Below the pieces are notes generated by a model, which was given only the letters and a program-made list of their open reading frames with translations, searched no databases and was not told where the DNA came from. Of a stretch of 64,000 nt of DNA, positions 53,052 to 61,085 are shown one piece after another (position 1 is the stretch's first letter; each line of letters starts with the position of its first letter). The position numbers and the translations under genes were made by a program. The DNA comes from Puniceicoccaceae bacterium K14 (GTDB taxonomy: Bacteria; Verrucomicrobiota; Verrucomicrobiia; Opitutales; Opitutaceae): NCBI GenBank assembly GCA_022538095.1, contig JAKYXN010000004.1:1-64000 (forward strand). The letters run 5' to 3'.

Positions 53052-53933
53052 CTAATAGTCTCTCAAAATTACTAATGATGCCTCTTTTAGAGCTGCCTCC
53101 CCAGAATCCGACAACTCCAAATCCGCGATTTTTCCTGCAAACGCCCTAATTCGATGCCAGTACGCAACACCTTCGCGAGCGACCAAATCGTTGTGCCCGG
53201 CCGACTCGACCCAATAGGTTTCAAGCATTGAGGTCTCAATCGCCTCTTCCAGACCTTTTGCGTGACTAAACGGCACAACCTCGTCTTGCATTCCATGGAT
53301 CAGCAAAATCGGTAAGCTCAGTTTAGCGATTTTTTTCTCATTGCGAAATTTATCACCAGGGATCCAATGCATGGGCAGTGACAATTTGTGAGCGCTTCGA
53401 AAGGTCGACTCTGCAACAAGTGCCCCCACCTCACGATTATCTGCTACGTGTATTGCAGGAGCTCCACCCAAAGAGCGCCCGTGCAAGATGACTGATTTTG
53501 GGTCTACCCCTAATTCACTCGTCAAATAGTCGAACGCCGTAAGAGCATCTTGATAAAGATTGTATTCAGCAGGATCGCCTGGAGTTAGCCCATAGCCACG
53601 ATAGTCAAAACTGAAAACATTAAACCCGTTTAAGCGATAGGTATTCAAAAACCCGCGAATATGCCCGAGGTCTTCCGCATTCCCATGAAAGTAAAAGACC
53701 GTCTGCTTCGCCCCCGGAGCCTCGCCCCAAAACGCAGCAATCGTTTCACCGTCTTCTCTAGGAAGAAAAATAACGCCATCTGTTTCACCGTAAGAAGCTT
53801 CAGGCGGCTGGAAAAGCAGACTTACAGTCAACTGCTCCGCCAACATAATGATAAAGACCACGCACACGAACATGATCGCAATCATGTTAAACATGGCTCC
53901 TTTCGGGTGGCGGTCTTTTCGTTCCAATGCCAT
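53052..53933 (-). CDS. Membrane-anchored alpha/beta hydrolase (BEM46/YqiK-like fold)
   Basis: A 293-residue protein with one N-terminal membrane helix (about 17-38) and an alpha/beta hydrolase domain: YFHGNAEDLGH (oxyanion region), FSFDYRGYGLTPG, the nucleophile elbow LHGRSLGGAP, an acid in IHGMQDEVVPF and the catalytic His in SAGHNDL. This is the BEM46/ABHD13-like pattern; substrates are unknown but are probably esters or amides at the membrane. It begins four bases after the hisS stop, so it is cotranscribed with hisS. Confidence 0.85.
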   Translation of the reverse strand: MALERKDRHPKGAMFNMIAIMFVCVVFIIMLAEQLTVSLLFQPPEASYGETDGVIFLPREDGETIAAFWGEAPGAKQTVFYFHGNAEDLGHIRGFLNTYRLNGFNVFSFDYRGYGLTPGDPAEYNLYQDALTAFDYLTSELGVDPKSVILHGRSLGGAPAIHVADNREVGALVAESTFRSAHKLSLPMHWIPGDKFRNEKKIAKLSLPILLIHGMQDEVVPFSHAKGLEEAIETSMLETYWVESAGHNDLVAREGVAYWHRIRAFAGKIADLELSDSGEAALKEASLVILRDY

Positions 53934-53937
53934 TTAC

Positions 53938-55260
53938 TTATAGTAGGGACCGAACTGCTTCCGCCAAGTGACTTCGAGGCACTTCCTCTTCCGACCGATC
54001 GCTCATATTACGAATTTTCACGACGCCTTTTTCCAATTCCTCGGATCCGTAAATCACGGCCAAGCGAGCACCAGCCGCACTCGCCGCCTTAAATTGTTTG
54101 CCAAAATTCTGGTTCTTAAATGCATAATCTACGCTATACCCTGCCTGGCGCAAAGAGCCAATATCTGCCAAAGCGGCCTTGCGCTCTTCCTCTCCTCCGA
54201 TAACGGCATACACATCTACTGTATCCACAAATTGCGGCATGCAGCCGCGATCAGCCAAAAGCTCGCCCAATACAACATCACCCATACCAAACCCAACCGC
54301 AGGCATATCGGGACCGCCCATTTTCTTAACAAGCGTGTCATAGCGACCACCCCCTGCAAGAGCGCGAAACTCTCCTTTTCGATCAAAGGCTTCAAATACA
54401 AACCCTGTATAGTAGGCTAAGCCGCGAACGATGCTAAGGTCTAACTGTAAAAACTCTTTGTAGCCCATTAACTCAAGCCCACCCAACAATGCACTCCAAT
54501 CGTCTAAGCGAGCTTGAAGTCTTTCAGCCGACTCCCCTTCGACATTTAAACCATCGAAAATTTTTCGAAGAGCCGGCAACGAATCGATTTTGATAAAGGC
54601 ATCAATCGCTTCCCATAAAGAACGTCCTTTGTCTCCGACGATTCCAGTCAACTTTTCCCGAACCGCGTCTTCAGGCAAGCGCTCCCACTTATCCACGATG
54701 CCAAGAATCTGCGTTACCTGAGCCTCGTCATTTCCCAAGGCTTCTAAATATAGAAACCACATGTTCCGATCACTCAATCGAATATAGAAATCTTCATGTG
54801 TCAGCCCAAACGAAGTTAGCATATCGATAAGAAGGCTGATCAACTCAATATCCGCCGAAGGACCTGCTTCGCCGAGGATATCAACATTCAACTGACTGAA
54901 GCACCGCAAACGCCCACGCTGCTGTTTCTCGTAGCGAAAATTGTCTCCCAAGCAAAACCACTTGATCGGACGTTTCAATGCATTGGCCTTTGCACCCACC
55001 ATTCGGGCTAGCGTCGGAGTCATTTCCGGGCGAAGCGACACCTCGCGCCCCCCCTTGTCGGTGAAGCAAAACAACTGCGATTCGATCTCGTCTCCCGACT
55101 TCGCCTTGAACAACTCCAAAGATTCTAGTACCGGGCCGTCAAACTCCTGAAAACCAAAGCGACGGGCAACCTGTCTCCAAATTTGAAAGATATGTTTTCG
55201 CTTCGCGTAGTCCTCTGGATAGAATTCGCGAAACCCGGGCAGTGTTTTAAAGTTGGCCAT
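53938..55260 (-). CDS. hisS: Histidyl-tRNA synthetase
   Basis: A class II synthetase charging tRNA-His. Motif 2 is FRYEKQQRGRLRCFSQLNVDILG, the histidine-specific GLAYYTGFVFEAFD is present, motif 3 is AVGFGMGDVVL, and an anticodon-binding domain occupies the last 90 residues. The 440-residue length is normal. The ATG at 55260 lies only about ten bases after the U-run of a strong hairpin terminator, so its transcription start must be very close to the ATG or the terminator must be read through. Confidence 0.96.
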   Translation of the reverse strand: MANFKTLPGFREFYPEDYAKRKHIFQIWRQVARRFGFQEFDGPVLESLELFKAKSGDEIESQLFCFTDKGGREVSLRPEMTPTLARMVGAKANALKRPIKWFCLGDNFRYEKQQRGRLRCFSQLNVDILGEAGPSADIELISLLIDMLTSFGLTHEDFYIRLSDRNMWFLYLEALGNDEAQVTQILGIVDKWERLPEDAVREKLTGIVGDKGRSLWEAIDAFIKIDSLPALRKIFDGLNVEGESAERLQARLDDWSALLGGLELMGYKEFLQLDLSIVRGLAYYTGFVFEAFDRKGEFRALAGGGRYDTLVKKMGGPDMPAVGFGMGDVVLGELLADRGCMPQFVDTVDVYAVIGGEEERKAALADIGSLRQAGYSVDYAFKNQNFGKQFKAASAAGARLAVIYGSEELEKGVVKIRNMSDRSEEEVPRSHLAEAVRSLL

Positions 55261-55270
55261 TGTATCTAAA

Positions 55271-55298
55271 AATAAAAAAAGGCGGCATAAGCCGCCTT
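55271..55298 (-). terminator. Strong intrinsic terminator of the HU-like gene, directly upstream of hisS
   Basis: AAGGCGGC and GCCGCCTT form a perfect 8-bp GC-rich stem (55279-55298) with a four-base loop. On the minus strand it is followed by a run of seven T, then A and five more T. It ends about ten bases before the hisS start codon. A second hairpin (CTCGAT/ATCGAG, 55315-55330) overlaps the end of the upstream gene. Confidence 0.85.
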
Positions 55299-55321
55299 AT
55301 AAAAGTGTCAAGTTCTCGATC

Positions 55322-55636
55322 CTAATCGAGTTCGTCTAATTCGATATCCTTGATTCGAGCTTTCAGAACCTTCCCCGCCTTAAACTTCACCACCGCCCTC
55401 GTTGGAATTACGACGTCCGTTTCTGGCTTATTAGGATTACGGCCAACACGGGCCTTACGTTTTTGGACTTCAAACACACCAAAATTTCTAAGCTCTACGT
55501 TGCGCCCTTCCGCCAAGGCATCGAGTATGATGTCTAGCGTCATTTGCACCGTATCTTGAATTTTGCTTTGTGGAACATCTTTGGTTTTCTCAAAGATCTT
55601 CAGTACGATATCGCGCTTGGTTAGATTGTTGGACAT
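55322..55636 (-). CDS. HU/IHF-family DNA-binding protein
   Basis: A 104-residue histone-like protein: LTKRDIVLKIFEKTKDVPQSKIQDTVQMTLDIILDALAEGRNVELRNFGVFEVQKRKARVGRNPNKPE, with the GFGxF-type turn (RNFGVFE), the arginine-rich arm and the ARVGRNPNKP motif carrying the intercalating proline. It bends and organises DNA. The C-terminus has an acidic extension (IKDIELDELD). The ATG at 55636 has no Shine-Dalgarno and lies ten bases after a perfect -10 hexamer, so the message may be leaderless. Confidence 0.95.
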   Translation of the reverse strand: MSNNLTKRDIVLKIFEKTKDVPQSKIQDTVQMTLDIILDALAEGRNVELRNFGVFEVQKRKARVGRNPNKPETDVVIPTRAVVKFKAGKVLKARIKDIELDELD

Positions 55637-55643
55637 GAGCAGT

Positions 55644-55655
55644 TGGATTATACCA
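55644..55655 (-). promoter_or_regulatory. Extended -10 promoter element of the HU-like gene
   Basis: On the minus strand TGGTATAAT (55655-55647) is a perfect TATAAT with the TGn extension. The 5' untranslated region predicted from a start 6-8 bases downstream would be only three or four bases. The -35 region is poor, as expected when an extended -10 is used. Confidence 0.6.
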
Positions 55656-55737
55656 GCAAGTTTTCTTCAGTTTCTACATCTAAATTACTTTTACAGTTTA
55701 GGTTGCGTCAATCTCAAACCCATGCAATTTGGCGCCG

Positions 55738-57360
55738 ATGAGCGACGAAAAGGATCCTAAAAACCCAATCGAAGAGCTACAAAAGAACTTGCAGGACATT
55801 TTAAAGCAAGGGAAAGGCTTCATGCCGTTCCCAGGTGGAGGCCTCGGAAACATGGGAGCAGCGGCTCCGACAGGCAACGAACCCGCCATAGAAAAGCCAG
55901 AAGAGGATGATCCTGAAAGGGACGAAATCTTGCAACGCATCCGGGACTTTAATTTTAAGCCAAAGGAAATTCGCGATTACCTCGATCGTTTCGTAATCCA
56001 ACAAAAAGAGGCTAAAAAAGTCATATCCGTAGCCATTTGCGACCATTACAACCACGTACGCAGCTGCTTAAAGAATCCTGAGATACAGAAAAAGGATTAC
56101 GCCAAGCAAAACACCATTTTACTAGGTCCTACCGGAGTCGGTAAGACCTATCTGATGCGAAACGTGGCCAAACTCATTGGCGTGCCTTTTGTTAAAGCCG
56201 ATGCCACCAAATTTTCTGAAACCGGTTACGTAGGCGGCGATGTGGAAGATCTCGTTCGTGATTTGGTAAAAGCGGCCAATGGCGATGTCGAGCTCGCTCA
56301 ATACGGAATAATCTACATCGATGAAATCGACAAGGTAGCCAACAGTAGCAATCAATCAGGAGGACGTGACGTTTCCGGTCGAGGCGTGCAAATCAACCTC
56401 CTAAAACTAATGGAGGAAACGGACGTAAACCTCCAAAGTCAGACCGACATCATGGGCCAAATGCAAGCCATGATGAATATGGGGTCCGGCTCGAAAAAAC
56501 AACAACCCAAGTCTATCAACACCCGCCACATGCTTTTCATTGTCAGCGGAGCTTTCGTCACAATGGAAGATGCCATAAAAAAACGCATCAAGAACACATC
56601 CCTTGGCTTTGGACAATCGCCCGAGGATATGGAAGATCGCGATAGCTACCTCAATGAAGCCGAAACCAAAGACTTTATCGACTACGGATTCGAGCCAGAA
56701 TTTGTCGGACGCCTCCCTGTTCGCGTCGCCTGCAATCCTCTACAATCAAGCGACCTTCTAGAAATCCTAAAAACCTCCGAAGGCAGTATTCTCAACCAAT
56801 ACATATCCGATTTTTCTGGATACGAAATTGATTTGAATATAAGCGAAGACTCGCTTCACGAAATCGCGGCAAAAGCATACAAAGAAAAAACTGGAGCTCG
56901 CGGACTCCTCACTGTACTCGAACGCGTATTCAGAAATTACAAATTCGAACTACCTTCGACGAGTATCAAGAAGCTGGACATCGAAAAAGAAGCAGTGCTC
57001 GACCCGGATACTTCGTTAAAAAGATTGCTCAAAGAAAACATGACGGACCAGCGCGGCGTCCTTCAAGCGGAGATTAGAGCATTCACTCAACGATTTGCTG
57101 AAAAATATTCCTTTACCCTAAAATTCACCTACGACGCAGTCGAAACGCTAATCGACGAGAGCATCGATACAGACAAAACCATACGAGCTCTCTGCGAAAA
57201 GAAATTTCGCGATTTTCACCACGGTCTCACACTCATATCCAGAAACACAGGACAAATTGAGTTCGAAATAAACAAGACAGTCGTACAAAATTCCGAAAAA
57301 GAGCTCTCCTCCTGGGTCGTCGCCAGCTACCGTGGTACGGATAACACGACCAGCCAATAG
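55738..57360 (+). CDS. ClpX-like AAA+ ATPase without zinc domain, with C-terminal extension
   Basis: The AAA+ core matches ClpX: Walker A GPTGVGKT (130-137), pore loop SETGYVGGDVEDL, Walker B IIYIDEIDK, sensor and LGF loop (NTSLGFGQ, the ClpP-binding type), EFVGRLPV and TGARGLLTVLE. It differs from ClpX in three ways: the N-terminal Cys4 zinc domain is replaced by a low-complexity Gly/Pro stretch (about 22-50), the GGRKHP loop is replaced by a Gln/Met-rich insert, and about 125 residues follow the usual end. It may unfold proteins, with or without ClpP. The ATG at 55738 is preferred; an in-frame TTG lies nine bases upstream. No clpP is nearby. Confidence 0.85.
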   Translation: MSDEKDPKNPIEELQKNLQDILKQGKGFMPFPGGGLGNMGAAAPTGNEPAIEKPEEDDPERDEILQRIRDFNFKPKEIRDYLDRFVIQQKEAKKVISVAICDHYNHVRSCLKNPEIQKKDYAKQNTILLGPTGVGKTYLMRNVAKLIGVPFVKADATKFSETGYVGGDVEDLVRDLVKAANGDVELAQYGIIYIDEIDKVANSSNQSGGRDVSGRGVQINLLKLMEETDVNLQSQTDIMGQMQAMMNMGSGSKKQQPKSINTRHMLFIVSGAFVTMEDAIKKRIKNTSLGFGQSPEDMEDRDSYLNEAETKDFIDYGFEPEFVGRLPVRVACNPLQSSDLLEILKTSEGSILNQYISDFSGYEIDLNISEDSLHEIAAKAYKEKTGARGLLTVLERVFRNYKFELPSTSIKKLDIEKEAVLDPDTSLKRLLKENMTDQRGVLQAEIRAFTQRFAEKYSFTLKFTYDAVETLIDESIDTDKTIRALCEKKFRDFHHGLTLISRNTGQIEFEINKTVVQNSEKELSSWVVASYRGTDNTTSQ

Positions 57361-57401
57361 AGCCGTCTAAATTTCAACTACTCACTTTTCATCATTCACC
57401 A

Positions 57402-58094
57402 ATGCCAGAAGCTTCGAAAGTTAATAGCATGTTTGGTCGTATTGCCGAAAAATACGATCTAGCCAATCGAGTACTCAGTTTTGGAATCGATCGCCAATGG
57501 CGACGCGAACTCGTCGCGGAAGCCCAAGACGCTCAACCCAAAACCGTGGTTGATCTCGCCACCGGCAGTGGCGACGTCGCTTTCGCTTTGGAAAAAGCAC
57601 TCCCTCCAGAAACGGAAATTATCGGCATGGACTTTTGCCTGCCTATGCTAGAAGAAGCCGAAAAGAAAAAAACCGGTTTCGAAAGTAAAATAGCGTTCAA
57701 ACATGGCGACGCTCTCGACCTTCCACTTAAGGACAACAGCGTAGACTTAGTCACAATTTCCTTCGGCTTCAGAAATTTTGAAGATCGGGCTCAAGGCCTA
57801 CGCGAAATTCAGCGCGTTCTAAAAAAGGGAACTGGTCGACTCTTGATCCTCGAGTTTTCCCAGCCACATCCTTTGTATCGGCCATTCTACTACTTTTACT
57901 TAAAGAATCTACTTCCAATGATAGCAGGTTTCTGCACTGGCGACAAAGCGGCCTATAACTATTTAAGTGATTCAATTGAGGCCTTTCCCGACCGCCAAGG
58001 TATTTCTAAAGAAATGAAAACCCAAGGCTTCAAAGTTCTAGATGCAATACCTATGACTCTTGGATCTGTAGCTCTCCACGTCGGCCAGGCTTAA
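57402..58094 (+). CDS. menG: Demethylmenaquinone methyltransferase (MenG/UbiE)
   Basis: It performs the last step of menaquinone synthesis, C-methylation using SAM. The 230 residues contain MFGRIAEKYDLANRVLSFGIDRQWRR (family signature), the SAM-binding motif VVDLATGSGDVAF, GMDFCLPML, GDALDLPLKDNSVDLVTISFGFRNFED (UbiE signature 2) and LLILEFSQP. With menF and menD in the same window it supports a menaquinone-based respiratory chain. It follows the ClpX-like gene by 41 bases. Confidence 0.95.
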   Translation: MPEASKVNSMFGRIAEKYDLANRVLSFGIDRQWRRELVAEAQDAQPKTVVDLATGSGDVAFALEKALPPETEIIGMDFCLPMLEEAEKKKTGFESKIAFKHGDALDLPLKDNSVDLVTISFGFRNFEDRAQGLREIQRVLKKGTGRLLILEFSQPHPLYRPFYYFYLKNLLPMIAGFCTGDKAAYNYLSDSIEAFPDRQGISKEMKTQGFKVLDAIPMTLGSVALHVGQA

Positions 58095-58217
58095 ACGATA
58101 GCCGAAGCCCAAAGTGCAAGACCATCAAAAGAAATCCGTCTCGGGGTCTTAAAAATCCGTTTCGGAGCAGAGTTGTCGATTCTATTCAGCTACATTGGAA
58201 AGCGACCAATCTTTCCC

Positions 58218-58388
58218 ATGAAACTCAAGATCAAGACTCTTTGCGGGCTTAAAAAAACATCGCTCAAGGACAACCTTATGGAAGTGCAACGCTTCGTTTC
58301 GAATCCGAGGTATATCTGTTGCAAATGCGCACGTGTCGCCAACGACAGTGGAAACCTTTGCAAGCCCAAGAAAATGGGCATTTCTTAA
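58218..58388 (+). CDS. Small Cys-rich protein, 56 residues
   Basis: From the ATG at 58218 the frame gives a short basic protein with a Cys cluster near its end: RYICCKCARVANDSGNLCKP, that is C-C-x-C followed by a fourth Cys 11 residues later, a plausible zinc-binding knuckle. A TTG 45 bases upstream would add 15 residues. It stands alone between menG and the convergent A-type carrier gene. I believe such proteins recur in related genomes but cannot confirm it here. Confidence 0.6.
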   Translation: MKLKIKTLCGLKKTSLKDNLMEVQRFVSNPRYICCKCARVANDSGNLCKPKKMGIS

Positions 58389-58402
58389 AGTACTCGCCCT
58401 AA

Positions 58403-58717
58403 CTAGCTAAACGACTTACCGCAGCCACAAGTACTTTCCGCGTTCGGGTTTTGAATATCAAAGCCCTTACCTTGGAGGCCATCGTCAAAATCAATGGTGC
58501 TGCCATTCATATAAGCCAAGCTAGCTTCATCTGTCAAAAAGCTAACCCCTTCGCTTTCAAGCACTTGGTCTTCATTCTTCTTTTCTTCGAAAGACATTCC
58601 GTATTGAAATCCGGAGCACCCCCCTGATTCGACAAAAACTCGCAATAACTTGCCCTCACCCGCTTCCGACTGGAGAGCGGTTATTTTTTGTGCTGCAGCT
58701 GGAGTAAGCGTAATCAT
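58403..58717 (-). CDS. HesB/IscA/ErpA-family iron-sulfur carrier
   Basis: A 104-residue A-type carrier that passes Fe-S clusters to apoproteins. The three conserved cysteines are Cys34 (SGGCSGFQYG) and Cys97 and Cys99 (STCGCGKSF). Strong family features are LLRVFVESGGCSG and DFDDGLQGKGFDIQNPNAESTCGCG. It is monocistronic, facing the small Cys-rich gene. Confidence 0.93.
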   Translation of the reverse strand: MITLTPAAAQKITALQSEAGEGKLLRVFVESGGCSGFQYGMSFEEKKNEDQVLESEGVSFLTDEASLAYMNGSTIDFDDGLQGKGFDIQNPNAESTCGCGKSFS

Positions 58718-58957
58718 ATCTCTAGAAACAACAAAACTGACTGAGAAAAGTCAACTAGCGGAAGTCTTCCAATTTAAAATAATATGTAATTCGAAGGGGA
58801 ATAATTGATATAGAGCATAAATCGCGCTAATTATCCTCAAGCAGCTTGCAATTTCAAAAAAAAGCTAGATAACGTCGATTTCAACTTTAGCAAAACCGCC
58901 GAAACCGCAAGGCTTCGAATCATCACTTCAGACTTATTTTATTTTCACTAATTCATA

Positions 58958-60418
58958 ATGTGCGCACAAGGATTTAGCCAAGAGCTCAGGCAAAAGCAAA
59001 CGCAGTCACTCGTACTCGCCCCTCAGCTCCGGCATTCCCTAAAGATACTTCAAGTCGCTGCCCTCGACTTGCGTACGACGATCCAAGAAGAGCTTCAAAC
59101 AAACCCTTCCATAGAAGAACTCCCTGTCGACACCAAGAGCCTCGATGAAGCTCCCCCGGAGTCAAAGTCAGAAGATAATTCGCAGGAATCGAGCAGCAAT
59201 GAAGAAATTGAGTTCGACGACAACAGTTTTGAAATCCTGAACAAGCTCGACGAAGACTGGCGAACTTTTATGTCAGAAGCCGGTGGTGTTCAATCTTACA
59301 CAAGTGAGGACGCAGAACGCAGAGAACATTTTTTCAATTCCCTCGTAACCGAAACATCCTTACAGGAACACCTTCTCGATCAAGCTTCCCTCGCAGATAT
59401 CTCTATCCACCAACGCAACGCAATCGAGTTTCTTGTTGGCAGCATAGACAACAGCGGTTTCCTAACCAGCTCACTTTCTGACTTAGCGCTCATATCTGAG
59501 CTCCCTCTATCCGAAGTTCAACAGGCTCACGCTATTCTTAAAAGCTTTGACCCTCCCGGAATCGCTGCCTTCGATCTTCAAGACTCGCTGCTTACGCAAC
59601 TCGAACTAAAGTACAAACGCAACACCGATGCGTACGATATCGTTCAAGATCATTTCAAGTTGCTCACTCGCCGGCGCATTCCAGATATTGCTCGTAAAAT
59701 GAGTATTACAGTCGAAGAGGTTCAAGACGCGATCAAAGATATAGCCCTCCTTGACCCAGCCCCTGGACGTCGCTTTTCTGAAGATAACAATCGATCAATC
59801 TTGCCCGATCTCACCATCGTAAAGGTCGATGACAAGTGGAAGGTAACGCTTAATAGTGATTACATACCACGACTTCGTATTAGCCCTACCTATAAGGAAA
59901 TGATCGCCAAAGGGCACCTCTCAAAACAGGAAAAAGAATACATCCAAGAAAAGATGCGCTCCGGACGCTTCCTCATCAGTTCGATCGAACAGAGGCAGCA
60001 AACTATTGAAAAAATTGCCAACGAAATAATTCGCCTCCAATCCGACTTTTTGGAAGAAGGCGTTTCCAAACTACGTCCTTGCACTATGACGCAAGTAGCT
60101 GAAGCCGTTGGTGTTCATGAAACTACCGTAAGTCGAGCAATAGCAAACAAGTACGCTGAAACACCGCACGGCATTTTCGATCTAAAGTTCTTTTTTACCC
60201 CCGGCTACAAGGGAGGAGATGGTGAGTCCATTTCCAATACCAGCGTAAAAGATATGATCCAAAATCTAATTACAGCCGAAGACACTTCGAAGCCGCTAAG
60301 TGACCAAGAAATAGTACATCGCCTCAAGGAAAAAGAAATTAAGATTGCCCGACGCACCGTAGCTAAATACCGCGAAGAGCTCGGAATTCTGCCAAGCAAC
60401 CTAAGGCGACAGTACTAA
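58958..60418 (+). CDS. rpoN: RNA polymerase sigma-54 factor (RpoN)
   Basis: It directs RNA polymerase to -24/-12 promoters activated by enhancer-binding ATPases. Region I is at the N-terminus (QSLVLAPQLRHSLKILQVAALDLRTTIQEELQTNPSIEE), an acidic linker follows (about 60-95), then the core-binding domain and a DNA-binding HTH (STVAEAVGVHETTVSRAIANKY-like: here QVAEAVGVHETTVSRAIANKYAETPHG). The RpoN box ARRTVAKYRE is near 466-475. The 486 residues are a standard length. It is transcribed alone; no enhancer-binding activator lies in the window. Confidence 0.96.
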   Translation: MCAQGFSQELRQKQTQSLVLAPQLRHSLKILQVAALDLRTTIQEELQTNPSIEELPVDTKSLDEAPPESKSEDNSQESSSNEEIEFDDNSFEILNKLDEDWRTFMSEAGGVQSYTSEDAERREHFFNSLVTETSLQEHLLDQASLADISIHQRNAIEFLVGSIDNSGFLTSSLSDLALISELPLSEVQQAHAILKSFDPPGIAAFDLQDSLLTQLELKYKRNTDAYDIVQDHFKLLTRRRIPDIARKMSITVEEVQDAIKDIALLDPAPGRRFSEDNNRSILPDLTIVKVDDKWKVTLNSDYIPRLRISPTYKEMIAKGHLSKQEKEYIQEKMRSGRFLISSIEQRQQTIEKIANEIIRLQSDFLEEGVSKLRPCTMTQVAEAVGVHETTVSRAIANKYAETPHGIFDLKFFFTPGYKGGDGESISNTSVKDMIQNLITAEDTSKPLSDQEIVHRLKEKEIKIARRTVAKYREELGILPSNLRRQY

Positions 60419-60449
60419 CTAAAAGGAATCTCTCGCGAAAAATAGAATG

Positions 60450-60989
60450 CTAGATCGCGGCGAATTTCAGTGAGCCGCCTCCCGCTCGCCAGTCCTCCGC
60501 AAGCATTGACCAGCGTTCGTGGTCTTTCCATTCGCCACCGATGCAAAGGTACTTACGCGACACGCCTTCGAATTCCATTCCAAGACGCTTAACAAGAGCA
60601 ATTGACTTTGTATTTGGCGGCTGAACACAGGCCTCAATCCTGTGAAGCGACAAAATATTAAAAGCATAATCCAAAACAAGCGACACGCCTTCCGTCAAAT
60701 ACCCCATTCCTTCACATCCAGATACCCCCCAATAACCGATCATAGCAGAGAGCATGCAACCTTCGGTTATTTCATTCAATGAGACTAGGCCAACCATTAC
60801 TCCATCGCTCACGCGACAAACTAAGAAAGCTCGAAAACGCTCCTTTTGGCTAAATTCCAAAAACTTCCGATACCCAATTTCGGAAGACACCGGAAAAACC
60901 CAAGGCCTGTGCATGGCATGACTCCTCTTGGTTTTCGCAATAAACTCTTCACAATCACCTTCCTCGGGCTTCCGAATATAAACATTCAT
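60450..60989 (-). CDS. GNAT-family N-acetyltransferase (RimJ/RimL-like)
   Basis: A 179-residue acetyltransferase: VYIRKPEEGDCEEFIA at the N-terminus, MVGLVSLNEIT and MIGYWGVSGCEGMGYLTEGVSLVLDYAF for the acetyl-CoA-binding segment, then LHRIEACVQPPNTKSIALVKRLGMEFEGVSRKYL, the RimJ/RimL signature, near the end. It may acetylate a ribosomal protein or small amine. It is convergent with rpoN, with 31 bases between stops. Confidence 0.88.
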   Translation of the reverse strand: MNVYIRKPEEGDCEEFIAKTKRSHAMHRPWVFPVSSEIGYRKFLEFSQKERFRAFLVCRVSDGVMVGLVSLNEITEGCMLSAMIGYWGVSGCEGMGYLTEGVSLVLDYAFNILSLHRIEACVQPPNTKSIALVKRLGMEFEGVSRKYLCIGGEWKDHERWSMLAEDWRAGGGSLKFAAI

Positions 60990-61085
60990 AATATTGAAAA
61001 TTACTGAACTTGTTAAACCAACAACCTGCTGAAAGAGAACCTTGATCCTTCCTCAAATTAGGACTTAGTAAGCCAATAGCTAACT

